A stretch of 64,000 nt of DNA from Brevipalpus yothersi (taxonomy: Eukaryota; Arthropoda; Arachnida; Trombidiformes; Tenuipalpidae), in the NCBI GenBank assembly GCA_003956705.1, contig QZCP01000013.1:274422-338421 (forward strand), read 5' to 3'. The translations under genes were made by a program, and so were the position numbers. Positions 51,190-63,714 of the stretch are shown here, one piece after another (the stretch's first letter is position 1; each line of letters begins with the position of its first letter). The notes beneath the pieces are model-generated. The model was not told the origin of the DNA and did no database searches. It saw only the letters and a program-made list of their open reading frames with translations.

Positions 51190-53220
51190 ATGTTTTCACC
51201 GGGCACATCATCTAGACAAAGATTTGGTCAATTGGAAAAATTGGTCCACAAGTCGAAGCGTGTACGATTTGCTGAGGATACACCTGATGGTGCTAATGAT
51301 GGTGGTGCAGTTGATGGTGATCGTGAGAGAGCTCATTTTAAGGATAAAATTGTGAAAAAAAGTTCCTATCTTCCTGGCCGTAAGAGTAGAAAAATTCAGG
51401 CAATCATTAAAAATTCTCCTGGCTATAGTCTAGATGATTTGAAAAATTCACCTTTCGTGAGTCACCTTGAAGTGCCTAAGTGAGTTTTTCTCGTAATAGT
51501 TATTCTTTAAAAATCGATCTCAATTTGAAACTTTTACTCTTTTAGACACAGGCCTTTTGTACCATCAACATTTCCTCAGAAAATTCAAGATGAAGATGCA
51601 AAAAGTGATACCAGATCGTTTAACATTCCAATCTCATTGACTGATAGTCGTGAGCAAGCTAGACGATGCTTTCAATGGCTGATTAATCCTTACGATGTTG
51701 ATGAATTCATGCATCGCAATTGGGAGAAAGAAGCGCTCTTGGTTCAGCGCAACAAACCTTCATACTATTCTGGAGTATTTAGTTGCAATGACCTGGATAG
51801 GATCTTGAGAGAAAGGCCAATCCAATTCACAAAGAACATCGATATAACCAGCTTTGAGAATGAGGAGAGAAAAACTTATAACCCAGATGGTAGAGCGTAT
51901 CCTGCAGTGGTTTGGGATCACTACATGGCAGGCTGTTCTATCCGCTTGCTAAATCCCCAAACGTATTCCCGTTCTGTTTGGAAGCTTAATAGTATTCTTC
52001 AAGAGTTTTTTGGCTGCTTTGTGGGAGCAAATGTATATCTTACACCTCCTGGTACTCAAGGATTTGCTCCCCATTATGATGACATCGAAGCATTTGTTTT
52101 ACAGCTAGAAGGCCGCAAAATTTGGAAAGTTTATGCTCCTCTAGATCCAAAATCAACTTTACCAAGATTTTCCAGTAAAAATTTCCGTCACGATGAGCTA
52201 TTAAATGGCCCTCTTTATACTGTTGAACTGAAGCCGGGTGATCTTCTCTATTTTCCGAGAGGCTTCATCCATGAAGCAAAAGCAGTCCCAGAGGAGCATT
52301 CACTTCATATCACCATCTCAGCTGCACAACAAAATTCATTTGGAGATCTACTTGAACTTATCCTACCAAAAGCTTTGGACGCCGCCATTGAGGTAAATTA
52401 TAAACATCACTGATAATTGCTTTTTTGATTTCAAGCATTCATAACATGTTTATTTGTGCTGTGTATTGCTAACTTCAATTATCGTTCGTGTTTCAGAATG
52501 ACCGAAGTTTTAGAGAATCTCTACCGCGTGATTATTCTCACTATATGGGAATGCCATACAAAGGCAAGGTAAGTTAAAAATCATAATCGTTGTCGATTTT
52601 CACTGACTTTTATTCCTGTCTAAGAATGATATCAATAGGGATAATTTTAAAGAAAGGGTGAGAAATCTTCTCACCAAATTGGCCGAATTTGTAGACCTTG
52701 ATGATGCAGCCGATGAGATGGGAAAAAGAACCATCCATCAAAGTTTGCCACCAGTTCTCACTGACCGAGAGAAGGATGCCAGTATTATCGGCTCTGGAGA
52801 ACATTGGTCATCTGAGTCTCAGACAGTTGATGGTGGAGTAGAGCTTACATTAGGTACCCAAATACGACTGATAAGATTTGGTGTCGTCCGTCTAAAAAAA
52901 GAGGAAGACGAAGTTCGACTCTATCACACCCTGGAGAATTCCTATGACCCTCATCACGAGATGGAACCTCAATATATTGCCATTGAAAGCCAACTTGTAC
53001 GTGGCGTCGAGCATCTCATTCGCTCCTATCCGAATTATGTTGAAATTGGTGAGCTTCCTCTCTCATCAAGCGAACAACAGGTTAGTATTTCAAAAATTTT
53101 ATCTCAACATCACTACTGAAACTCTAACTTTTGTCTCTTCAGTTGGATCTTAGCAACCTGCTCTTTGACAAGGGAATCGTCACAATAGTGCCTGATGAAA
53201 ATGACGAAGAAATCGAATAA
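51190..53220 (+). CDS. RIOX1: NO66/RIOX ribosomal oxygenase, with a phase break
   Basis: JmjC Fe(II)/2-oxoglutarate oxygenase that hydroxylates a ribosomal-protein His and is reported as a histone demethylase. Exons: 51190-51479, 51546-52392, 52497-52569, 52625-53080 and 53143-53220. The JmjC core FAPHYDDIEAFVLQLEGRK supplies the HxD iron ligands; PRGFIHEA supplies the distal His. ESLPRDYSHYMG, HQSLPPVLTDREK and LLFDKGIVTI mark the C-terminal winged-helix part. About 581 residues. The canonical donor of exon 3 leaves one extra base (AAAAGGCAAG then GTAAGT) while exon 4 needs phase 0, so the summed length is not a multiple of three. A one-base indel in the A4 run or an unusual splice is likely. 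AATAAA at 53342-53347. The MINA53 paralogue is the alternative call. Confidence 0.9.
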
Positions 53221-54538
53221 TAACCTCAGAAAGCATATTTCACGAGCATGTTTTTCGACTAGTAGCTGACTTCTTGTAAGTGAAAAAATTCGATAATAAA
53301 TCCATTTTGAACTTTTGAATCATTGAGTTACTCTTTTTGTAAATAAAGTGCATCTGAAACTATATCTTCAAGATATTATCTCCCTCATCAATTCTTCAAA
53401 AAAGATTCAAAATGTAAGGCCAACTATTGAGATTAATTCGCTATCCCTCTATCCGTGAGAGGCTCGAAAATCCGATTAGGTTAAATTAGTCACTATTAAA
53501 TACAAGATTGACACCGAAATAGTGGTCTGAGTCCCAGCAACAGGAAACCCCAAACTCTCCCATGAACTCTCTCGCTCTCACACATACACCCATTTAGCAT
53601 ACACAGCCTCTTGAGAAATTCACTTCCCGAGCTTAGGGGCAACAAAATTCACTGAGCAAGAAAATTTAGCGTTTAAAGCTCAAAATAACTATCCTTAGCA
53701 AGAGAAAACAAACGCGAATTGAAGGACTGGTTAGCCTCTAAATTTAGATCGAACTGGGTTACCGGATTCTTCAATGCAACCATGTTGAGAAACTTTCCAA
53801 GTCTATTGGTCTTTACTCGATTATGATGTTTTAATCCATCTCCCCCGTCCAATCGGTTTCATTACCCAGTGAATAAAAATCTTGAAGCAATTATACGAGA
53901 TTGAAAATTGGCTGATTATTCGGTACTGCATTTAACACCTCAAAGTGTAAAATTCGAAAAGTTCGAGGAAAGATTTTCGAAGATGAGGGCAAGGGAAAAG
54001 GGAGATGCCACGGGAGATAGTGAAAAAATCCCAAGGAATCATCTTATATGGTGCTCCTCATCACTGAGGATGGCTCATCGTCTTCCGCCCACACTGGTGG
54101 GTAAGAAGCATCGATATTTACCAATATTCGAGGAGAAAAGTGAGTGAGATGATGGGAATACTCACGCCGAAATGGTAACAGAGCTAGCTATCCGAAGCAA
54201 AAAGAGGAATAAGAAGTAAGCGGACGATAATCTGTTGGAAGCTATTCAAAAGGCGCATTTTTGCTGCTGAAAACTTCTTGAAAGCCATCTTCGCTGGTGT
54301 TTTTTTGTCAACTTCACAACCGATTAGGTTACCATTTACTAGGTGAACAGTTGGCTCACATCGATTCGTGTGACATCGATTCCTTCGATTGCTACTTGGA
54401 TTGCTCATCATCTTGTTCTGCCTCCGTTATCCTGTTACAGTTAATCGTTCCTCATAGTTTATCCTAGTGAATTATTATTATTATAGTTATATTATTATTT
54501 TGTGGTAGTCAAGTTAATCAAAACTAAAAAGATTCAAA
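53221..54538. other. Spacer between NO66 and tropomyosin
   Basis: About 1.3 kb, no gene recognised. The NO66 poly(A) signal is at 53342. The tropomyosin promoter and 5' UTR should be near 54400-54538, where TTACAG at 54434-54439 could be an acceptor of an upstream non-coding exon. Confidence 0.45.
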
Positions 54539-56487
54539 ATGGATGCCATCAAGAAGAAGATGCAAGCCCTCAAAATTGAGAAGGACAATGCAATGGACCG
54601 AGCGGAAGCGGCCGAAAACCAGCTTCGAGATGCCAATCTACGTGTGGATAAGGTGAACAGTCTTCAATAATTATTCCCATCTTTTCCTCGACTGTCAAAA
54701 TTTTAATGATCATATAGCCCTTCGAGGAAGCCAAATAATTCGATTTTTTAATGGAGTCAATTCCAACAGTACTCTTGAAATAAGAGTTCTTCTTTTCGAC
54801 ATCAATTTACTGAAGACCAATGAATTTTATATTGTTTCAATAGGCAAATGAGGAAGTGATGAACCTCCAGAAAAAGCTAGAGCAAATAGAGAAAGAGCTG
54901 ACCGAATCTCAACAAGAACTCGAACGAACCAATGCCTTACTAGATGAGAAAGAGAAAGCTTTTGCCAATGTGAGTATATGTTCAAATATTCGAGCGATCA
55001 GAACAGAACATGCGATTGCCATCAGTCTCCCATCTATGGAATTTCTAACTTGATCGAAAACTCTTTCATCCTCGAAGGCTGAGGCAGAGATGAACGCACT
55101 CAATAAGCGAGTCCAACAATTGGTAGAAGATCTCGAGAAGTCTGAAGAGAAGACCAAAGTTGCCATCGTTAAGATGGAACAAGCATCCGCCGCTGCTGAT
55201 GAAAGTGAACGGTAAGATTGGATTGGAATATCTCACAAAAAAGTACAACTTTTCTCAGGTTATGAAATCGAGTTAGAACGCTTGACAGTACCAAAACGAA
55301 ACATCGTTCCATTTATACTTTCAAAGTTGATTCAGTGCTTAACACTCCTGATTCATGATGACCGTAAAATTATGCTCATATTCTTAATATTTTACCTATT
55401 CTTCTTTGATAGAATCCGAAAAATGTTAGAACATCGAAGTTTAACTGACAATGAGCGTATGCGTCAACTTGAATCTCAACTTAAAGAAGCCCGAAACGCA
55501 GCCGAAGATGCCGATCGAAAATACGATGAGGTCAGATAATTGGTATTCCACCTAAGAAAGTAATTAACACCACTTTAAAATTGTGCAGGTTGCTCGAAAG
55601 TTGGCTCAAGTCGAAGATGATCTAGAGAGAGCTGAGGAACGCGCTCAAACCGGTGAAATGTAATTGAAATGCTCGATTTTGAAACTCAAGAAAACTCAGA
55701 ACTTCTCAACTTACCCTCTTTTTCACAGCAAAATCCTTGAACTTGAAGAAGAATTGAAAGTTGTAAGCAACAACGTCAAGTCCCTCGAAGTCAGTGAAGA
55801 AAAGGTAACGGTTTTCACTATGATACTTCGAACACTTTCTGAATCTTTCAATACTTGTGCTGTCGATGCTTGATTTGTGCTCTAATGAACTGTCTGCTTT
55901 TTCAGCTGCTTCTACCAACTTAATTTTCAAATCTCTTCAGTTATATGCCAATTGTATGTGCCAAAATACATCTTTTAATCAGCTTAGAACTTTTTCAATA
56001 CTCGGTTTTAACTCGTTAGAGCAACTAATCGATTCATGTTCAATATTAGCATTTTCTACCTCACATGTAGAATTTCCGATGAGTTTTAGTATAAAAACTT
56101 CCTATCTGATAGTAATAATTCGATTTAAATTACAGGCAATGCAGAGAGAAGATGCTTTCGAACAGCAGATCAGAATCATCAGTCAACAACTGAAAGAGGT
56201 AAGAGAGAATCTGAATTGCTTCGAACTTTTTCTGGCTAATGTTCAATTTTATTCAGGCTGAAGCTCGAGCTGAATTCGCTGAACGAACTGTCATGAAATT
56301 ACAAAAGGATGTGGATAGACTAGAGGGTAAGTTAGAATACCTCTGTTTCAAAGTTTTCAAGAACTTTTTGTTCAAATTACTCAACTTGGTTATTTTATTC
56401 TTAGACGAATGGGCTCACGAGAAGGAGAAGTACAAGGCAATGAGCGACGAGATGGACCAGACATTCGCCGAACTTACTGGATATTAG
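54539..56487 (+). CDS. Tm1: Tropomyosin
   Basis: Coiled-coil dimer along actin filaments that controls myosin access; a known invertebrate allergen family. Nine exons: 54539-54652, 54844-54969, 55078-55211, 55413-55530, 55589-55659, 55729-55804, 56136-56198, 56257-56326 and 56405-56487. They give exactly 284 residues, the family's standard length. Begins MDAIKKKMQALKIEKDNAMD, with continuous heptads and RKMLEHRSLTDNERM, DADRKYDEVARKLA, SLEVSEEKA and AEARAEFAER. The C-terminus DQTFAELTGY is like mite tropomyosin. The first half is more diverged (residues ~39-80) and Trp stands in DEWAHEKEK, where Leu is usual. I see no mutually exclusive alternative exon, though the 330-base intron 6 is the largest. 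Confidence 0.96.
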
Positions 56488-57333
56488 ATCAAAGAAGAGA
56501 CAAAACATCATCATTAATCAATATGAAGAAAGTTCTATCGCTATTTCACTGTTATTTGCTTCGAATACCGTTGAGAACCCTAATTGATCATGAGGCATCC
56601 ACTCAAATATGTCTTTTTTCTGAGAAATTTCAGCTTATACTGCACGGAACTGACATATTTACAGTGTGAAGTATTTTTCCGATGATTTTGAAGAGAAAAA
56701 CACCACAAAAATGAAGTAAAAAGAACATGATGTGTTGGTAAATTGGTAAATTTTCTCTGAATCGGGGTCTACTTTTCGGCTTCTTTAATAGGTGAAGACT
56801 TTTAAGTTCACAGGATTATCGATTCTATATTCAACATCGATTTAGTATATTTTCTTAGTCCCAACCTTTGTCTTGAAAAATTCTTTAGTGAATTAGAATA
56901 CTATCAGGTATACTTTCGGAGGTTACATTAATTCCTGGAAGATAGTTCACTCTCATGGATGGTACAAATTGACCAATCTAGAATTCTCGAGATCACCAAA
57001 GGAATACAATTCACCATTAGACTAGAAATACATCAAAACTTTGATTAAAATTTAGTTAATTAAGGAAGAGGGCTTGTACGCTAGAAAGTTCTGAGATTAG
57101 GCTATCAATTAATAGAATACAAGTCACTAGTAATGCACTTTGACTTTCAGTTATTTGTTTTAGTCGAATACAGACATTTTGAAACATTCAACGCACACAA
57201 TTTGATCCGGCAATTTCTATTGTTTCCTCAATAAATCATCGATGTCAAAGCATTTACAAGGAATTGTTTCAGTAATTATTGCTGTTATGTCTAGTCGCTG
57301 TTTTGGGTTTCGATCTTTTCTGGTGATTTCGTG
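56488..57333. other. Spacer between tropomyosin and acyltransferase gene
   Basis: About 0.85 kb, A/T-rich, no gene recognised. Contains the tropomyosin 3' UTR and the promoter of the next gene. Confidence 0.5.
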
Positions 57334-59527
57334 ATGTTTCAAATCTCTCCGAAGTGTTTTTTCTTTTTTATCCAATTCGGGCTTTATAGTGTGTCTTTTT
57401 CTAATTCAAACGCTTGGACAGAGCTCGAGAAACGCATCCAAGATGAAACAATCAGATTTTCTGAGTCATGGTTGGCTCAATTGGAGCCCAATTTTCGGAA
57501 ATTATCCCCTCAATGTTCAAATTCTATCAAATCTTATTTGGAAGATCTCAAAGATCTACAACTCGAGGCTACAATGAGTAAGTTATCCATCAGTTGTTAA
57601 GCTCTAAGCTCTAAAGTGATAGCTTGAGTTCTAATCGTTGGATTTCTTCTATTCATGATTTTTTTCTAACCAAACTTGATTAGTGTATGATTCTTCTGGT
57701 AATATACCATCTGGGCTACTCTCAGGAGTTGGGTCATCGCTCGGTCAGTTTGATCAATGTCTGAGTATTTCCAAAGCCCAATATTGTCTGATATCTTTCG
57801 AGAGTGGGCTGGACAAAAGTTTTACCTCTGTCAAAACTGAAGCTTTACGATTCATGACATCTTATTCGCTGGATTTTAACGTCACTCTTGGTTTCTGCTT
57901 ACCAAAATTCTGTTCCACCATTGAAGTGAAGACAATTGTCAATGAAATTCTTAGCCAGCAAGGATTGTCTTTATTTCCCGTTACTGTTGAAAAATGCTGG
58001 CCTCAAAGTTTCGAAGATGAAGAAAAAATTGAAACGCATCACTTAATTGCGTGGACAATTCTGGGGGTTTTGATGATTTTCAATGTGATCGGAGTATTCT
58101 TTCCAACTGCTGGATTGGTTAAATGCTTCAATACAGTCGAACATTTCGAAAATCTTTTTATATATCCTTCCAGAGAATTTCAATACGATTCTCTTTATGG
58201 TATAAAATCATTATGCATGTTTTGCATGATCATCGGACACATTCTCTTAGTTGACCATTTGCTCATTTATCAAAAGTTCATGATGCTCGACAATTATACA
58301 TCATTCATCGGTCGATCATTCCTTTCGTTTTGTCCATACATACCGGATATTTTCTTCCTACTGTCAGGGTTCGAAATAAGTAATTATTTTATACGTAATG
58401 ATGATAGAATCAACTGGAAGACATTTTTTCTCTCAAGATGGCTAAGATTCAGCTCGATGATTGGAATTGGAATGTGTCTTTACTCGGCGATTTTCAACAA
58501 AGTATTCATGAGAAACTTTGGTGGTCCGCTATATTTTAAGCATTTACAGACCAGTGCCAATCGACCTGAGGCATGCAAAAGTTTTTGGATCCATCATCTT
58601 CTTCTCATCGCTCATCTTCTGTATCCGGAGAACCATGAATCATGGTGCATGATGGAGGATTATTTTATTGAAGTTGATTTTCTATTCGGACTCCTCTTCT
58701 TAGTATTTATCCTACCTATTATTCGAAAGTCCCTAAGGAAAACGATCTACACTTGTGTCTGTTTAACATTGTTGGCAAATATAGTTCTCATACATTCAAT
58801 AATTGGATACCAAATCGATTGGACATGGCCAATCTTCATAGGACTAACTCAAAAGACCCTAAGATTCTTAGACTTGGTTCATTTCAAGCCTTGGATTCAT
58901 TCTATTCCATTTTTCGGAGGGATCACTCTAGCCGTTCTGAAACACTCGAAAAGTCCGATAAAGTTTTCCAAAGTAAGTTAGTCTTTGATTTGTAAAGAAT
59001 TTCTTGATTCAATTATTGATTTTATTTTCGGATTATTTGGTTAGATCAAATTGAGAGGCTTTTGGTTGATTTGGTTTCTCTTTCTAGCCTTCACCATTAG
59101 CAGTGGCTACTTGATGCAAGAATTCTTTCCATCAATATCACCATCTGGAATTCGCTTTCATATAGTTCTCATGCCTTTGATAAATCTACCTATCTATTCC
59201 TGGTTGGTATTTACGTGCTGTTCTGGGATGGCATCGGACTGGCTTGTGCATTTCTTGTCATCAAGATTATTTAAAACTACTTCTAAAATAAGTTTATCAC
59301 TTATGTTTGTTAACTTATACATAATTTATATCGTCAACGCAGTCACTAGAAATCCAATTCATGGCTCCTTGATGGGTCTCATATTTGCCCGAATCATTCC
59401 AATACTATTTTATGTCTATCTGGCCGGGCTTTTCATTCACTTGACTATCGAGGCTCCTATCGGACTCATAATTCGGAGCTTCACTAGAGGCCTTTTTCCC
59501 CCTAGAGAAAGCAAAAAATCTTCTTAA
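57334..59527 (+). CDS. NRF-6-type membrane acyltransferase (acyltransferase-3)
   Basis: Multipass protein of the nose-resistant-to-fluoxetine family, implicated in lipid or yolk transport in nematodes. Exons 57334-57577, 57684-58972 and 59045-59527, in phase, 671 residues. An N-terminal signal-like stretch (CFFFFIQFGLYSVSF), then the luminal NRF domain with paired Cys (SPQCSNSIKSYLEDL, FDQCLSI, LPKFCSTIE, VEKCWPQ). About 10-11 membrane spans follow. Acyltransferase-3 signs: SLCMFCMIIGHILLV (candidate catalytic His) and PDIFFLLSGFEISNYF. The later WYLAxDMQ-like block is replaced by WCMMEDYFIEVDF, an unusual departure. AATAAA at 59554-59559, converging with the HACD gene. Confidence 0.85.
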
Positions 59528-59822
59528 ATATAGAACTTGGAGACAATTTTTCTAATAAAGGTTGTAAATTATAATTTTATTGAGCAAAAATTTTCTTTTT
59601 CCACTTTTGTCTGGTCCTTACCAGAACCTACACCCAAAATCTTATGATTATCATAAACTGTTTGAACCTTTAATTCCCCAGTTATACAAATTTTATGGTC
59701 GAGATAGATTGATACAGATAACTGGTCGCTAAAGCTAAATTGTGTACAAAAGGAATACAAAAATATTACCTAATTTTTGAACCCTTGATAAACTTTTTTC
59801 CAGGACCACCAGGTCAATCAGT

Positions 59823-60718
59823 TTATTTCACCTTTTCCTTCCTCTTTGAGGTACCTCCCAGGACTTTTCGGCGCTGAGAAATCATATACATATAAAGTTG
59901 GGGGAAAACTGTAGAGGGAATGATGGGGAAAGAGAATAGAAAGAAAATAATTATTCATCAGCTGGTAAGATAAACTTTGGTACAACTTACGAGGTATGTA
60001 AGAGAGCATGATTGCAATCAGAACCCAGTCAGAGTAGAACGAGATATTCAATGGATTTGGTAGCTTGTAATAGAGCAGCTCGCGTTTCTTGATGTATGGC
60101 AAGGCTGTCCACATGAGTATTAATTCGCCAGATACACCACTTGGATAAAGAACCATGAAGAAAGAATAGCGGCACCATGTTAAGAATGAGGGCACCAAGG
60201 AGACTATATTCAAGGCATAGTAGAGGTATCGAGTACTTTCGGCAATTGACCATGAAGTTAGAATCAAAGCCACACCGACACTTGCTGTAGTCTCCTTAAT
60301 TGGAACAAGTATTGCCCATAGAACTATGATTCGTGATATAATCTGAACGAATGTGGTGACCGGTGAAGATGGGACCAATTTGATTGCCGCATGGACAACT
60401 TCAATTAGCTGTAGGGTCTGGAATATTGATAAATAGAGGCGAGAACTTTCCCATAGTTGAGGGTAATTTATTTTACCCGACGAGAAGTGTTTGACAACTT
60501 CCACCAATATTGCACCCCAACTGCAATACAATTAACATGACGAGATTAATAATAATAATCAGATAGTTTGTACAAAAAAACCTGATTCACCATGAAATAC
60601 ACACAGATACACATTTAATGGAAAAATCGCTGCCAATCACTTACCCAATGAGTTGTGCAATATTGTAGAGGATAAGATAAATTTTGGCAAAAATTGAATC
60701 ACTCAGTCTTCTTGCCAT
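59823..60718 (-). CDS. HACD: Very-long-chain 3-hydroxyacyl-CoA dehydratase
   Basis: ER membrane dehydratase (PTPLA/PHS1 family), the third step of very-long-chain fatty acid elongation. Minus-strand exons 60718-60645, 60520-59991 and 59908-59823, in phase, 229 residues. Six or so membrane segments. Motifs: FQTLQLIEVVHAAIKLVPSS, SWSIAESTRYLYYALN, and YPSGVSGEL, which carries the Tyr and Glu seven apart that form the active site. SYIPLFPQLYMYMISQRRKVL ends the fold. The tail KEKVK fits a KxKxx ER-retrieval signal. The first ATG is used. Head to head with TRMT1. Confidence 0.94.
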
Positions 60719-61792
60719 ACTTTATTGATGACCAGCCACCGGTACCAAGAATTGGCGGTTAACCAGGAAAAAAAGGAATTGATTGCAAACACACACACGA
60801 TTGAGTGACAAGTAAGGAAATGTGTGAATCAATATCTCAACTCACAGGATAATGAGAAGGTATCAAAAGAAATTGCGGAGACAAGATCATATAACAGATT
60901 TACTATTCACTCTACTGACTCTTCTTCCTCTTGTTGCTTGCTTGCTTGGCTTGCTTGATTGGTTGGTTGGACAACATGTCATGTTGTGTGTGTAGCAATT
61001 TAAAGCAACCAGTTTTTATCCTTCCAACATCACCAGCTTCACTCTCTCAAGTTGAGAGTCTCAACATCTCAACACATCTCGACAGCAGCACTGCAAAAGA
61101 GGGCGCTTAAACAATACAAACGGTTGCGTCATGCATGATGTACACGTTCTTGGCTGGAATAAAGTTTCAAATATTATTTTGAAACTAATTTCGGGTAAAG
61201 TGGTGGAAAATTTATCAAATTGTCTTCCACATGCTTCTAAGGATTTCTTGGGGGTGTTGGGTAGATGAGCTCGATATCGGGCCAAAAACTATGGACTAGA
61301 GGTTGGTTGGAAAAAACGAGTTCACATGGTGGAGGGAAAGTTTTTTGGGTGTATATATAAAATTAAGAAACTTTCGATTATCAATTTTCTTCATCGAATA
61401 TTCAGTGAATTGGGTGTGTTGCTATTTTCAACCACAGCTACTGTGACTGTGTTTTCAACCGTAAAAATGAAAAATCAGCTTCACATGGTCGCTTGTGATT
61501 AACTTTTTCTCAAATGTAACTTATGTTCATCGGCTTCAATAGTGTAACCCTTGGTTACTCGATCTTCAGCAAAAAAAAATATTGTGGCGTAAACAAACAA
61601 GCATGTTTTTGGTTTTCGTTTGAACACATGTTTGGGCCGATTAAGAGTTGCTTTGATCCTATTTTATAATCTGTTTGCTATTGTAGATCTTTAGGTCCAT
61701 TAATTTTCTTTGTCTTACTTCTTGCTGCTCAGAGAAGAGTGTAGTTAGCTTTGAAAGTCTCCAAGCGTTTTTTTCTCATTTTCTGACTTGAA
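60719..61792. other. HACD-TRMT1 divergent promoter region
   Basis: About 1.07 kb without a recognised gene. Holds a TTGC/TTGG repeat patch (60935-60970) and the palindrome ACAACATGTCATGTTGT at 60971-60987. Both genes' transcription starts should lie here. Confidence 0.45.
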
Positions 61793-63714
61793 ATGGGTGA
61801 CAATTTACCTGTCACCATTAGAGAAGGTAATGCTGTAATCTCAAGTGAATCCGGTGTATTCTACAATCCTGTCCAAGAGTTCAATCGAGATCTCAGGTAA
61901 GGTCAGCTATAGGATATGCTTAAATTGTTGTTCTTTATCTTAATGATAAAAAATTGATGAAACTCTCCGATCATTCTACAGCGTTTTTGTACTTGATACT
62001 TACCTGAAGCACAAACTATGGGAAAAAGGTAGCAAGAAAGTTCATGAAAATAATTTCAAACTTTGCGAAGCTCTAAGTGCCACTGGCTTACGATGTATTC
62101 GGTATGCACTTGAATTGGAGAACAAAGATCAAATAAAGAAACTGGTTGCTAACGATATTTCTCTCAAAGCTGTTGAAACTATTCGAAAAAATATATCAGA
62201 CAACAAGTGTCAAGAGAAAATAGAGGTTGTTAATGAGGATGCCAGGTAATTTTATTCGAAATATTAATCACTTCAGTATCAATACTAATATGGTGCCTTT
62301 TCCTAAGCCTTCTCCTTTATAAGAGTACGAGTCATAATGACCGGTTTTTCGTTATCGACATTGATCCCTATGGAAGTGCAGCACCTTTTATCGATTCTGC
62401 CGTTCAAGCCATATGTGACGGTGGACTATTGATGGTTACTTGTACAGATGTTGCCATTCTATGTGGTAATGCTGGAGAGACATGTTTCGCCAAATACGGA
62501 GCCATGTCCCTACGCCTTGTGTCTTGTCATGAGATGGTAAGTTACTACTAGTCCACTTATTGGAAATAAATTCTAAACCATCTTGGAAAATTCGTTTCTC
62601 AAAGCTGAATCTCAAATCTATCTCTTATTGAAAATTTCCACAGGCTCTTCGAATAGTCCTACACTGCATAGAGTCATCAGCTACTCGCTATGGAAAATAT
62701 ATTGTGCCATTGTTATCAGTTAGCGTTGATTTCTATGTTCGAATATTTGTTCAAGTCTTTCAAAGTCCCTCTCATGCAAAGTTCAGTGCAAGGTAAGTTG
62801 AATTCGAACTGGTCAATCACAAATTAGAAATTTGATCCATCTCACTCTCTGATGTGCTTTGAACAGTAAGCAAGGGTTGGTATATAACTGTACTGGTTGT
62901 GGTTCATTTTCATTTCAAAGATTAGGTTCTACGGAGGTCAAAAGACCCAATAGTAACAAGTAAGTTCTAGTTGAATGAGTAAAACTCTTCTCCCTTATTT
63001 ATCTTTGGTTTTGATGATTTTCCCGAAAGTATTGCTGTTCGATGCAAATTCTCTCCAGCTACTGGGCCAACAATTCCTCAACGTTGTCAAACTTGTGATC
63101 ATTCTCATGCCATTGGTGGACCAATTTATCTGGATCCCATTCATGATCAAGACTTCATAATGAAACTAAAAGATCGAATCAATGAGTTTGAAGAAAAAAA
63201 TTTGACTGATAAATTAGGAACATTCAAAAGGATCAAGGGAATGATTGAAGTAATTAGCGAAGAGTTGCCCGATGTTCCATTGTTTTACTGTTCCGATCTT
63301 ATGGCACAAAAGATACATGGAATCTCTCCTCCCGCTCCAATCTTGCGTTCAGCTTTATTAAATGCTGGATATCGAGTTTCCATATCTCACTGTCATCCAA
63401 CATCATTGAAAACTGACGCTCCCAATAATTTCTTATGGGATATATTCAAAGAATGGGCGAAAAAATCTTCTTTCCCAAACGAAAATAAACTTAAAAAAGA
63501 TGATATCGCCAAGAGCATACTACACAAACCTACCACATCAAACATTTCATTTTCTCTTCACTCACTCGCCAATCCTGCATCGAAAAATCAGAAACTCCTA
63601 CGTTTTCAAGTAAATCCTCCATTCTGGGGTCCCAAAAGTCGTGCAAAAGACAAGTCGAATGAGAATGAAGACAAAAAGCTGAAATCCTCCCATAAAGAGA
63701 CCATTGATTCTTGA
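61793..63714 (+). CDS. TRMT1: tRNA (guanine26-N2)-dimethyltransferase
   Basis: SAM-dependent enzyme that makes m2,2G26 in tRNAs. Six exons: 61793-61896, 61982-62245, 62308-62536, 62644-62792, 62867-62959 and 63030-63714, in phase, 507 residues (yeast Trm1 570). FYNPVQEFNRDLS, LCEALSATGLRCIRYALE (SAM site), FFVIDIDPYGSAAPFIDSAV (catalytic DPYG, residues 142-145), LMVTCTDVAILCG and SSATRYGKYIVPLLSVSVDF. Two Cys pairs, CTGCGSF and CQTCDHSH, form the zinc site. ELPDVPLFYCSDLM and KTDAPNNFLWDI are in the C-terminal domain. No C-terminal CCCH finger, unlike human. AATAAA at 63782-63787. Confidence 0.95.
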
